In this document: positions 6,861 through 12,423 of the stretch, one piece after another | How positions within the stretch are numbered: position 1 is the stretch's first letter | How the letters are laid out: each line of letters starts with the position of its first letter | Assembly: GCA_002771015.1 (NCBI GenBank) | Contig: PCUO01000002.1 | Location: forward strand, 1-12,612 | Source of the DNA: Candidatus Yonathbacteria bacterium CG17_big_fil_post_rev_8_21_14_2_50_43_9 | GTDB taxonomy: Bacteria > Patescibacteriota > Minisyncoccia > Phycocordibacterales > UBA1550 | Length of the DNA stretch: 12,612 nt | Direction of reading: 5' to 3' | Program-made: the position numbers and the translations under genes | The notes under the pieces: model-generated | What the model was told of the DNA's origin: nothing | Seen by the model: only the letters and a program-made list of their open reading frames with translations | The model's database searches: none

Positions 6861-6866
6861 AGTATA
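6861..6866 (-). promoter_or_regulatory. Possible -10 box that would place the three-way junction in a leader
   Basis: TATACT on the minus strand (6866-6861), with no good -35. If used, transcription would start near 6854 and the leader of the CxxC-protein and hydrolase operon would be about 120 nt, containing the whole structured element at 6774-6832. Weak evidence: one hexamer in an AT-rich intergenic stretch. Confidence 0.35.
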
Positions 6867-6909
6867 CACGAAAAAATAGAATGTGGAATGGACTCAATTA
6901 CACGAAGCC

Positions 6910-6934
6910 CGAAATTAACCAAAGGCGAATTTCG
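6910..6934. other. Short inverted repeat downstream of rsmI
   Basis: CGAAATT (6910-6916) and AATTTCG (6928-6934) are perfect 7-nt inverted repeats with an 11-nt loop, 23 nt after the rsmI stop. No T-tract follows on the minus strand, so it is at best a weak or factor-assisted terminator. The rest of 6867-6957 holds nothing else that I recognise. Confidence 0.3.
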
Positions 6935-6957
6935 TGGGCCCTGTATTACTCAATATT

Positions 6958-7656
6958 CTACATTCTCCCCAAGACGATTACCACAAACTCCCCGCGAATT
7001 CTATCAGGATTTTCAGCAAAATGGGCTTTTACATCAGATACCGTCCCACGCGCGAATTCCTCATATATTTTGGTAAGTTCACGCGCAATTATGATATTAC
7101 GCTCAGTGCCACAAAACTTTTCTAGAGATTCAAGCGTCTTTTCAATTCTGTGCGGAGATTCATAAAATGCAATGACGCGTGATGAATCGGCTATCTCTTT
7201 AAACAAGGTTTCCCTCCCCTTCTTGTGCGGAAGGAACCCGAGGAATGTAAATTCTGCAACAGAGATGCCAGCAGACGAAAGCGCAGTCACAAGAGCCGAT
7301 GGTCCGGGTATTGGCACCACGCTTACATTTAACAATTGACCTTTGACCTTTGAATCAAGAATCTGAGAAACCAAAAGCGCGCCCGGATCCGAGATGCACG
7401 GCGTTCCAGCGTCCGACACGAGCGCAAGATTTTTCCCTTCTTCAAGCAAGCTCAAAATTTTATCTACCTTCGCAAGTTTTGACTGCGCGTGGTAGCTCAT
7501 TGTCGGCGTACCTATCTCATACTTTAAAAGCAGACGCTTCGTCACGCGCGTATCCTCACACAAAATCAAATCAACCTCTTTGAGCACGCGCAGAGCACGC
7601 AATGTTATGTCCTCGAGATTGCCTATAGGTGTGCCGACTACAAATAGTGTTGCCAT
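6958..7656 (-). CDS. rsmI: 16S rRNA (cytidine(1402)-2'-O)-methyltransferase RsmI, short form
   Basis: Methylates the 2'-O of C1402 in 16S rRNA with S-adenosylmethionine, tuning the ribosomal P site. The 232 residues carry the family motifs in order: GTPIGNLED (8-16), EDTR (34-37), SDAGTPCISDPG (81-92), PIPGPSA (115-121), GFLPHKKG (140-147), YESPHR (165-170), RELTKIYEE (192-200) and RGEFVVIV (221-228). It ends right after the tetrapyrrole-methylase core; E. coli RsmI is about 286 aa, so the C-terminal extension of roughly 50 residues is missing. The stop is a clean TAG in a frame that is otherwise intact, so this looks like a natural short form. ATG 7656 has no Shine-Dalgarno; a weak TGCTAGTGT box (7671-7663) lies 6 nt upstream, hinting at a leaderless start. 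Confidence 0.96.
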   Translation of the reverse strand: MATLFVVGTPIGNLEDITLRALRVLKEVDLILCEDTRVTKRLLLKYEIGTPTMSYHAQSKLAKVDKILSLLEEGKNLALVSDAGTPCISDPGALLVSQILDSKVKGQLLNVSVVPIPGPSALVTALSSAGISVAEFTFLGFLPHKKGRETLFKEIADSSRVIAFYESPHRIEKTLESLEKFCGTERNIIIARELTKIYEEFARGTVSDVKAHFAENPDRIRGEFVVIVLGRM

Positions 7657-7680
7657 ATGGACACACTAGCAAAATTAGAG

Positions 7681-7711
7681 AAAAAAGAAAGCCGAGCGCG
7701 AAGCGCTCGGC
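7681..7711 (-). terminator. Intrinsic terminator after the 146-aa orphan gene
   Basis: GCCGAGCGC (7691-7699) and GCGCTCGGC (7703-7711) pair perfectly over 9 bp around a 3-nt loop. On the minus strand the hairpin begins 3 nt after the orphan stop and is followed by TTTCTTTTTT. It separates the orphan gene from rsmI. Confidence 0.93.
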
Positions 7712-7714
7712 AAG

Positions 7715-8155
7715 TTAATTGAAAAATATTGCGAGGTACCCGTTTTTGTGACCAGTCCAGACACAATCACAACCAGCTTCTTTGATAATGACTGGGTGGC
7801 CATACCCATGCAATTTGAATTCAAAATTCTCCAATACATCATCTATTTGATGGAAAATTTGTTTCCGAATTACTTTTTTAAACCTCACGACAAGCACGCT
7901 GTTCTTTCCTGAATGTTCCTGAAAGATTGAGTCAATAGGCCCAGCATAGATTTCCCCCTGTTGATGAATTTCCGCATCTGCAAGATAGCATTTATGGAAA
8001 AGTTCCCTGCTCCACCTCGGAGTAATGTTATCACCCAAATGTTCAAGCTTTCGCCCGTATACTTTCATCAACTCGCCAGTTTTTCGCACAACCCTTTTTG
8101 CGTGACGCGTCACCCAGATTAACACAAGTCCGTAAAACATTCTAAATTTTCTCAT
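7715..8155 (-). CDS. Unrecognised 146-aa protein
   Basis: I do not recognise this family. The protein is basic at the N-terminus (MRKFRMFYGLVLIWVTRHAK) with only a short hydrophobic stretch (about 8-16), probably not a full membrane helix. The centre (about 50-110) mixes charged and hydrophobic residues with SVLVVRFKKVIRK, and the C-terminus has HGYGHPVIIKEAGCDCVWTG with C129 and C131 near H118 and H120. The start is ATG 8155, supported by AAAGGAG (8168-8162) six bases upstream; an in-frame TTG at 8161 is ignored. The gene has its own extended -10 promoter, a leader hairpin and a strong terminator, so it is a single-gene unit between murC and rsmI. Clean regulatory signals argue that it is real even though its function is unknown. 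Confidence 0.75.
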   Translation of the reverse strand: MRKFRMFYGLVLIWVTRHAKRVVRKTGELMKVYGRKLEHLGDNITPRWSRELFHKCYLADAEIHQQGEIYAGPIDSIFQEHSGKNSVLVVRFKKVIRKQIFHQIDDVLENFEFKLHGYGHPVIIKEAGCDCVWTGHKNGYLAIFFN

Positions 8156-8161
8156 TTTCAA

Positions 8162-8168
8162 CTCCTTT
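8162..8168 (-). promoter_or_regulatory. Canonical Shine-Dalgarno of the orphan gene
   Basis: AAAGGAG on the minus strand, six bases before ATG 8155. It decides the start codon. It stands out because no other gene start in the window has a comparable anti-16S match. Confidence 0.85.
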
Positions 8169-8178
8169 CATTTTGTAC

Positions 8179-8200
8179 AAAAAATCACCAGCAATGGTGA
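8179..8200 (-). terminator. Hairpin plus T6: murC terminator or leader attenuator
   Basis: TCACCA (8185-8190) pairs with TGGTGA (8195-8200) around a 4-nt loop, and on the minus strand the hairpin is followed by six T residues (8184-8179). It is downstream of the murC stop but also downstream of the orphan gene's predicted promoter, so the same hairpin would end murC transcripts and attenuate the orphan transcript. The 6-bp stem is short, so termination may be partial. TTTTGTACAAAA (8171-8182), a 12-nt palindrome, overlaps its T-tract. Confidence 0.6.
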
Positions 8201-8219
8201 CAGAGACTTCTAAAAACAA

Positions 8220-8228
8220 AGTATAGCA
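8220..8228 (-). promoter_or_regulatory. Extended -10 promoter of the orphan gene
   Basis: TGCTATACT on the minus strand (8228-8220), 12 nt after the murC stop and with no clear -35. The predicted leader is about 58 nt and includes the 8179-8200 hairpin and the Shine-Dalgarno. Confidence 0.6.
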
Positions 8229-8240
8229 TGCGGGGGTGAA

Positions 8241-9536
8241 TTATCCTAACAAACTCTCCCCCACCTTATAAATATCTCCTGCGCCCATTGTAATAATAAC
8301 GTCGTTTGGGGTAATTGTGTCACGCAAATAATTTTCAATTTCAGAAAAATTAGAGCCAACATGAACATTTGGGTTATGCGCGCGGATCGCCTCCGCGAGA
8401 ACCTCTGAGCTAATTTCTGGATCTGGCGCCTCGCGGGCGGCGTAAATTGGCGCGACAATTACCTCGTCTGCATCGCCAAAACTTTGCGCAAAATCATTGA
8501 GCAAAGTTTTGGTACGCGAATACAGGTGTGGCTGATAAACCACAACGAGACGCCACTTGAAATATTTAGCGCGAAAGCCCTGAAGTGTCGCTTTTATTTC
8601 TGTTGGATGATGAGCGTAGTCGTCGTACACAAGAGCGCCATTTTTTATCTTGCCTTTAAGCTCCATGCGTCGCCAAGTACCACCAAAGAGCGCAAGGAGT
8701 CGAGTTGCCTCGATGCCGTCAACTCCCAAAATTTTTGCAATGGCGATTGCAACTTTTGCATTTTTTTTGTTGTGGTCTCCAGTAATTTGAAGCGGTACTA
8801 TTATATTCTCCTTTGTATAATCAACAATGCGCGCAGTCGCGTTTACAAGTACTGGTGCTACAAAAGGGTCGTTTGGGTCGCATACGATAGCTCCATTGGC
8901 AGGCACTTTTTCCACAAACTCCGCGAATGCTTTCTGCACTCCCTCAATAGTTCCGTAATAATCCAGGTGGTCGTTGTCAATATTTGTGATAGCTAAAATA
9001 TCCGGTGACAAATTTATAAATGAACGCTGATACTCACACGCCTCAACAACAAAAAGATTGCTCGTTCCTAGGATAAAATTCGTGCCAGTTTTTTTGAGAA
9101 GACTTCCAACAACAACAGTTGGCGATAATTTCGCTCCGACTAGAATTTCTGAAATCATTGCAGTTGTGGTTGTTTTTCCGTGGGTTCCGGACACGGCGAT
9201 AGTTCTCATTCCTTCGGAAAGGATGCCCAAAACACGCGGATACGAGAAAACTTTAGCTCCACTCTCTGACGCAACAACAAGTTCTGGATTATCCATTGCT
9301 ATGGCTGGTGAATACACAACTAAATCACAATTTTCTGGAACATTTGTCGCATTATGACCTATAAAGATTTTTGCGCCGTCCTCTTCAAGTTTTTCGATAA
9401 TAATCGAACGCTCGCGATCAGAACCAGTAACATAAGCTCCCTTTAAAAGCATTATGCGCGCCAATGCCGAGACACCGATGCCCCCGATGCCAACAAAGTG
9501 TGCTGTGTGTATATTTTTTAAAAATTCTTCATTCAT
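8241..9536 (-). CDS. murC: UDP-N-acetylmuramate--L-alanine ligase MurC
   Basis: Cytoplasmic ligase that adds L-alanine to UDP-MurNAc with ATP, the first peptide step of peptidoglycan synthesis. The 431 residues show HFVGIGGIGVSALARIM (13-29) for the UDP-binding domain, the ATP P-loop GTHGKTTTT (117-125), ITNIDNDHLDYYG (183-195), YDDYAHHPTEI (304-314), QPHLYSRT (335-342) and GAGDIYKVGE (418-427). The length is slightly below the usual 440-490 aa but no motif is missing. The start is ATG 9536, giving MNEEFLKNIHTAHF; an in-frame TTG at 9572 would add GILFPVSNG translated from the inverted-repeat element and is not used. There is no Shine-Dalgarno, and the start codon lies at the edge of a 14-nt inverted-repeat arm. 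murD is about 0.95 kb upstream on the same strand. Confidence 0.97.
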   Translation of the reverse strand: MNEEFLKNIHTAHFVGIGGIGVSALARIMLLKGAYVTGSDRERSIIIEKLEEDGAKIFIGHNATNVPENCDLVVYSPAIAMDNPELVVASESGAKVFSYPRVLGILSEGMRTIAVSGTHGKTTTTAMISEILVGAKLSPTVVVGSLLKKTGTNFILGTSNLFVVEACEYQRSFINLSPDILAITNIDNDHLDYYGTIEGVQKAFAEFVEKVPANGAIVCDPNDPFVAPVLVNATARIVDYTKENIIVPLQITGDHNKKNAKVAIAIAKILGVDGIEATRLLALFGGTWRRMELKGKIKNGALVYDDYAHHPTEIKATLQGFRAKYFKWRLVVVYQPHLYSRTKTLLNDFAQSFGDADEVIVAPIYAAREAPDPEISSEVLAEAIRAHNPNVHVGSNFSEIENYLRDTITPNDVIITMGAGDIYKVGESLLG

Positions 9537-9653
9537 CCCGTTAGAGACAGGGAACAAAATTCCCGTGTCCAATTATATATTGAACGACTATTCATATTTA
9601 CTTGATATATTACCATATTACCAAAAACGTAACGCTTGGGTCTCTAACGGGAT
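9535..9653. repeat. Inverted-repeat element spanning the murC start
   Basis: Perfect 14-nt inverted repeats ATCCCGTTAGAGAC (9535-9548) and GTCTCTAACGGGAT (9640-9653) enclose 91 nt of mostly AT-rich DNA. Next to the murC-proximal arm is a second hairpin, GACAGGGAA (9546-9554) with TTCCC-G-TGTC (9560-9569), one bulge, which shares three bases with the arm, so the two foldings compete. A TATAAT (9577-9572, minus) lies inside and could be a murC promoter. A 15-codon reading frame, MNPVRDPSVTFLVIW, runs from 9657 to 9610 on the minus strand. The arm supplies AT of the murC ATG. The element could be a dispersed repeat or a leader controlling murC. Confidence 0.7.
9572..9577 (-). promoter_or_regulatory. 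Possible -10 box of murC
   Basis: TATAAT on the minus strand (9577-9572), 35 nt before the murC ATG, without a recognisable -35 or TG extension. Transcripts starting here (about 9566) would carry the 9546-9569 hairpin at their 5' end but not the distal inverted-repeat arm. Confidence 0.4.
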
Positions 9654-9659
9654 TCATGA

Positions 9660-10353
9660 TTAATTTGCTCTTGGCAACCCCAAAATTTCCTCTGCGCGCG
9701 TAATGTCATGTGGGTAAGCAATAGACACCCAGAAATCACTCTCTACAACCTGCATAGGATTATGGCGAATCTAATCCTCAATCATATCCGTCAAATAATA
9801 CTCTCCATTTTTTGTATGGAGCGCTTCGTATTCAAAAATTTTTGGAGACAGCACATATACGCCGGGCACAGCGAGGTTTGATTTCGTGTACTCGTGTTTT
9901 TCTTCAATATTTTAATAGTGCCATCTTCGTTTGTCACCACTACTCCAAATCGACGCGGATCGTTCACAAATGAAACAAGGAGTGTCATATCTTGCTCAAC
10001 ACAGCGTTCCACTCCCTCTTTGCAATGAAGGTCGTCGGCGTGCATTATTAAAAGAAATTTTTTCTCGTTTTTAAGATACGGTTTGCAAATGGGAGCGCGC
10101 GCGCTGTGCCAAGCGGTTCATCCTGCTCCACGTACGTCACCATCTTCTCCATAAATTCGTCCCATAGAAAGTCGCGCATCATCTCGCGCTTGTAGCCAAC
10201 TAAAATCACGACCTCGCCCACAGCTTCTGGAGGAACTTCCAAAATATGTTGTATGAGCGGTTTGCCAAGCACCTCCACGAACGGTTTTGGCCTCTCAATA
10301 GTTGACGGGTGCATTCGCTTCCCTCCTCCCGTGGCAAAAATGACGGCCTTCAT
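9660..10353 (-). pseudogene. Broken sugar-phosphate nucleotidyltransferase
   Basis: The family makes NDP-sugars from sugar-1-phosphates for surface glycans. The first part reads MKAVIFATGGGKRMHPSTIE, then RPKPFVEVLGKPLIQHILE and YVEQDEPLGTARAL, the nucleotide-binding and substrate motifs of the family. At about 10068-10072 a run of five A residues appears one base short and the frame stops at 10050. The next frame resumes with LLIMHADDLH and FVNDPRRFGVVVTNEDGTIK. At about 9908-9914 another A run is one base short; the third frame continues KHEYTKSNLAVPGVYVLSPK and GEYYLTDMIED, meets TAG at 9773-9771, then reads IRHNPMQVVESDFWVSIAYP to a final TAA at 9660. Repaired it would be about 231 aa, the normal length. 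Two frame lesions plus a stop suggest a decaying gene; homopolymer sequencing errors could explain the first two but not easily the TAG. Confidence 0.88.
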
Positions 10354-10362
10354 ATGACTGAA

Positions 10363-10371
10363 ACTATATCA
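10363..10371 (-). promoter_or_regulatory. Extended -10 promoter of the nucleotidyltransferase
   Basis: TGATATAGT on the minus strand (10371-10363). The box ends nine bases before the ATG at 10353, predicting a leader of about three bases at most. It appears intact although the gene behind it is broken. Confidence 0.5.
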
Positions 10372-10388
10372 AAAAAAACACGCACAAG

Positions 10389-10447
10389 AGAAATATAAAA
10401 ATGCTATGTCCGTATCTTATACTATAGTATAAGATACGGACATAGCA
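10389..10447 (-). terminator. 46-nt perfect palindrome, terminator of murD
   Basis: Positions 10402-10447 form a perfect palindrome with 23-nt arms and no spacer (axis between 10424 and 10425), giving about 21 bp around a 4-nt loop in RNA. On the minus strand it begins 34 nt after the murD stop and is followed by TTTTTATATTT, so it works as an intrinsic terminator. Its length also allows cruciform extrusion in DNA. Confidence 0.9.
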
Positions 10448-10481
10448 ACGAAAGACAAGGAGTCCAAGACGTGGGCACACA

Positions 10482-11831
10482 TTACAGTTTCCTTACTAAT
10501 TTCACAAACTGATCTCCACGGTCAAATTCATTTTTAAATACTCCAAAACTTGCAGCGCCTGGGGATAGGAGTACTATGTCCCCTTTTCGCGCAAAGTCGC
10601 GAGCAGTATCAGCCGCATCTTTCATATTGTCCACAATGTACACTGGGTACGAAGTTTTTTTCGGGATGAGCGCGAGAAGCTTTTCTGTAGCGGTCCCTTC
10701 AATAAGCACGAGGCCTTTCACGGTCTTATGCACAAACTTTGCCATTTCTCCGTAATCAAGGTTTTTATCTGCGCCTCCCGCGATGAGCACAATGTTCTTC
10801 TTATTCCTCGTGACAAGCGCCTCAATTGCCACCCTGTTACCGTCTGGAGTTGTTGCCGTAGTATCATTGTAATACTTCACTCCACCAACCGCGCGTACAA
10901 GTTCTAGCCGTCCTGGCACTCCAGTGAAACTCTCGACTCCTTTTTTTATTGCATCTTTTGGAACATCAAGCTCCTGACAAGCGAGTATTGCACACGCGAT
11001 GTTCGCGAGATTGTGCTCACCAGGGATTTTTATCTTCCACGCTTTTGGTACGATACTTTTCTTTGCTGTAAGCACTTCGTTATTAATCTTTCCTTTGAAA
11101 CGAGATTTAATTTCTTTTGAAGCCTGCTCGCCAAGAACGAGAACTTCATCATCTTTTTGATATTTAAAAATATTTGCTTTGTCATCAAAATATTTTCCCA
11201 TGTCGCCATTGTAGTAGTTGAGGTGGTCATTTAGAAAGTTCGTAAAGACAGAAACGTGGGGAGAAAGTTTTGAATCGCCGAAACCCTGGAGTTGCCATGA
11301 GTCGAGCTCGAGAATTACAATGTCCCCTATCTTTGTTTTTTTGAGAAGCGGGAGTGTTGCCATGCCACGCACATTGCCACCCACGAAAACGTGCTTCGGA
11401 TACGCGCGAGTGAGGATGTGTTCCAGGAGATGCGTAACGGTAGACTTGCCACGCGTACCCGTCACTCCAACAATAGTCGCTGGTGTAAACTTTGCAAAAA
11501 GAGATGCGTCCATTTCCACAGGTATTTTATTTTTCTTCGCCTCGGCTATAAATGGCGAGTCGAGTGGCACGCCTGCAGCCTTCACGACCATATCGCGATT
11601 CTTGAAATCCTTGAGCTCGTGCTTCCCCAACACGTAGCGAATATTTTTAAATTTCTTGAGTTGCTTAAGAGATGGCTCAAGTGCTTCCTTTGACTTCAAG
11701 TCCGTAATCGTGAGCTCTGCGCCGAGCTCCACCAGAAACTTCGCCACATTGACCCCGCGCCCCAAAAGCCCTAAGCCAAGCATCGTAATTTTCTTACCTC
11801 TAAAAACTGTTTTGTAGCTCGTTTCATTCAT
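10482..11831 (-). CDS. murD: UDP-N-acetylmuramoylalanine--D-glutamate ligase MurD
   Basis: Cytoplasmic ATP-dependent ligase that adds D-glutamate to UDP-MurNAc-L-Ala, the step after MurC. The 449 residues match family length. Visible motifs: MLGLGLLGRGVNVAKFL (17-33) for UDP binding, P-loop GTRGKST (125-131), ELDSWQL (175-181, family ELSSFQL), TNFLNDHLNYY (197-207), GEHNLAN (271-277), GRLE (308-311 region), YNDTTATTPDG (321-331, family NDSKATNPDA) and LSPGAASFGVFKNEFDRGDQF split here as LSPGAASF (422-429) and FDRGDQF (436-442). The ATG at 11831 lacks a Shine-Dalgarno but has an extended -10 eight bases upstream. It is a single-gene unit between two strong terminators, not in a classic dcw operon. 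Adjacent murC and the broken sugar nucleotidyltransferase fit an envelope-synthesis neighbourhood. Confidence 0.96.
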   Translation of the reverse strand: MNETSYKTVFRGKKITMLGLGLLGRGVNVAKFLVELGAELTITDLKSKEALEPSLKQLKKFKNIRYVLGKHELKDFKNRDMVVKAAGVPLDSPFIAEAKKNKIPVEMDASLFAKFTPATIVGVTGTRGKSTVTHLLEHILTRAYPKHVFVGGNVRGMATLPLLKKTKIGDIVILELDSWQLQGFGDSKLSPHVSVFTNFLNDHLNYYNGDMGKYFDDKANIFKYQKDDEVLVLGEQASKEIKSRFKGKINNEVLTAKKSIVPKAWKIKIPGEHNLANIACAILACQELDVPKDAIKKGVESFTGVPGRLELVRAVGGVKYYNDTTATTPDGNRVAIEALVTRNKKNIVLIAGGADKNLDYGEMAKFVHKTVKGLVLIEGTATEKLLALIPKKTSYPVYIVDNMKDAADTARDFARKGDIVLLSPGAASFGVFKNEFDRGDQFVKLVRKL

Positions 11832-11839
11832 ATTGATCC

Positions 11840-11848
11840 ATCATAACA
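11840..11848 (-). promoter_or_regulatory. Extended -10 promoter of murD
   Basis: TGTTATGAT on the minus strand (11848-11840), with no convincing -35; the upstream bases are the tail of the pilin terminator. The box ends eight bases before the ATG, so the murD mRNA is predicted to be leaderless or nearly so. Confidence 0.6.
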
Positions 11849-11851
11849 GAA

Positions 11852-11897
11852 ACCAATAAAAGAGAAACGGGAGTATAAATACTCCAGTTTCTCTTTT
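11852..11897 (-). terminator. Intrinsic terminator of the pilin gene
   Basis: Arms at 11858-11876 and 11879-11897 pair at 18 of 19 positions (one G-A mismatch at 11869/11886) with two unpaired bases at the tip as drawn. On the minus strand it starts 7 nt after the pilin stop and runs into TTTTATTGG. The A and T ends on both sides would allow termination from either direction. Confidence 0.9.
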
Positions 11898-11904
11898 TCG
11901 GTAG

Positions 11905-12423
11905 CTATCTCTCAAATTTTCCTACTACCCACTCAAATTCACCTTGCCAATTTCTAGACGGACAACTCCACCCACGGCTAGATGGGTGGGGATTCCCTGT
12001 GTTTTCCATATCACGCACGCCAAGCACATAAAATGCTCCGCGAGCAGTATCGCAACCATAAGAGCCTGAACTATAGCGATAGTATGCGTAGTTTCCACAT
12101 GAATTATTAATAGTAGGGTCCAATATGTCTATTGGTAAAAACTTATTAATTACTAGAGGTGTAATAAAGGTACCATTCCCTGATGAATCCCAACCTCCGC
12201 AGCCAGCAAAATCTGAATCTGGATACCTACCAAATTTATCGTAGTAAAACTCTAAAGCAGTCTGCATTTGCACCATAGCTGATAATCTCTGAGCATCTCT
12301 AGATTTTTTCCTTGCGGAATTTAGACTAGATAGGATAACGCTGGACAAGATCCCAATAATCGCTATAACTACGAGCAACTCAATCAATGTAAACCCTTGA
12401 GATTTTTTTTGGATATTATTCAT
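11905..12423 (-). CDS. Type IV prepilin with N-terminal methylation motif
   Basis: A 172-residue predicted pilin or pseudopilin subunit. The leader MNNIQKKSQG is followed by FTLIELLVVIAIIGILSSVI: prepilin peptidase should cut between G10 and F11, with the conserved Glu at mature position 5 (E15). The hydrophobic helix spans about 11-33, then SARKKSRDAQRLSAMVQMQT and YYDKFGRYPDSD (60-71), a pattern shared with GspG-like and other small pilins. C75, C109, C124 and C154 could form two disulfides in the globular head. The subunit would assemble in the envelope into a pilus used for adhesion, motility or DNA uptake. ATG 12423 overlaps the TGA of the upstream small gene by four bases, so they are translationally coupled. 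Assembly genes (pilB, pilC, peptidase) are not in the window. Confidence 0.93.
   Translation of the reverse strand: MNNIQKKSQGFTLIELLVVIAIIGILSSVILSSLNSARKKSRDAQRLSAMVQMQTALEFYYDKFGRYPDSDFAGCGGWDSSGNGTFITPLVINKFLPIDILDPTINNSCGNYAYYRYSSGSYGCDTARGAFYVLGVRDMENTGNPHPSSRGWSCPSRNWQGEFEWVVGKFER

Noticed and set aside
8484..8996. Plus-strand open frame of 170 codons inside murC
   Set aside because: It lies wholly antisense to conserved murC motifs, has low-complexity composition and no start signal.
9537..9572. Extended murC start at TTG 9572
   Set aside because: The added residues come from the inverted-repeat element, and MNEEFLKNIHTAHFVGIGG is a normal MurC N-terminus.
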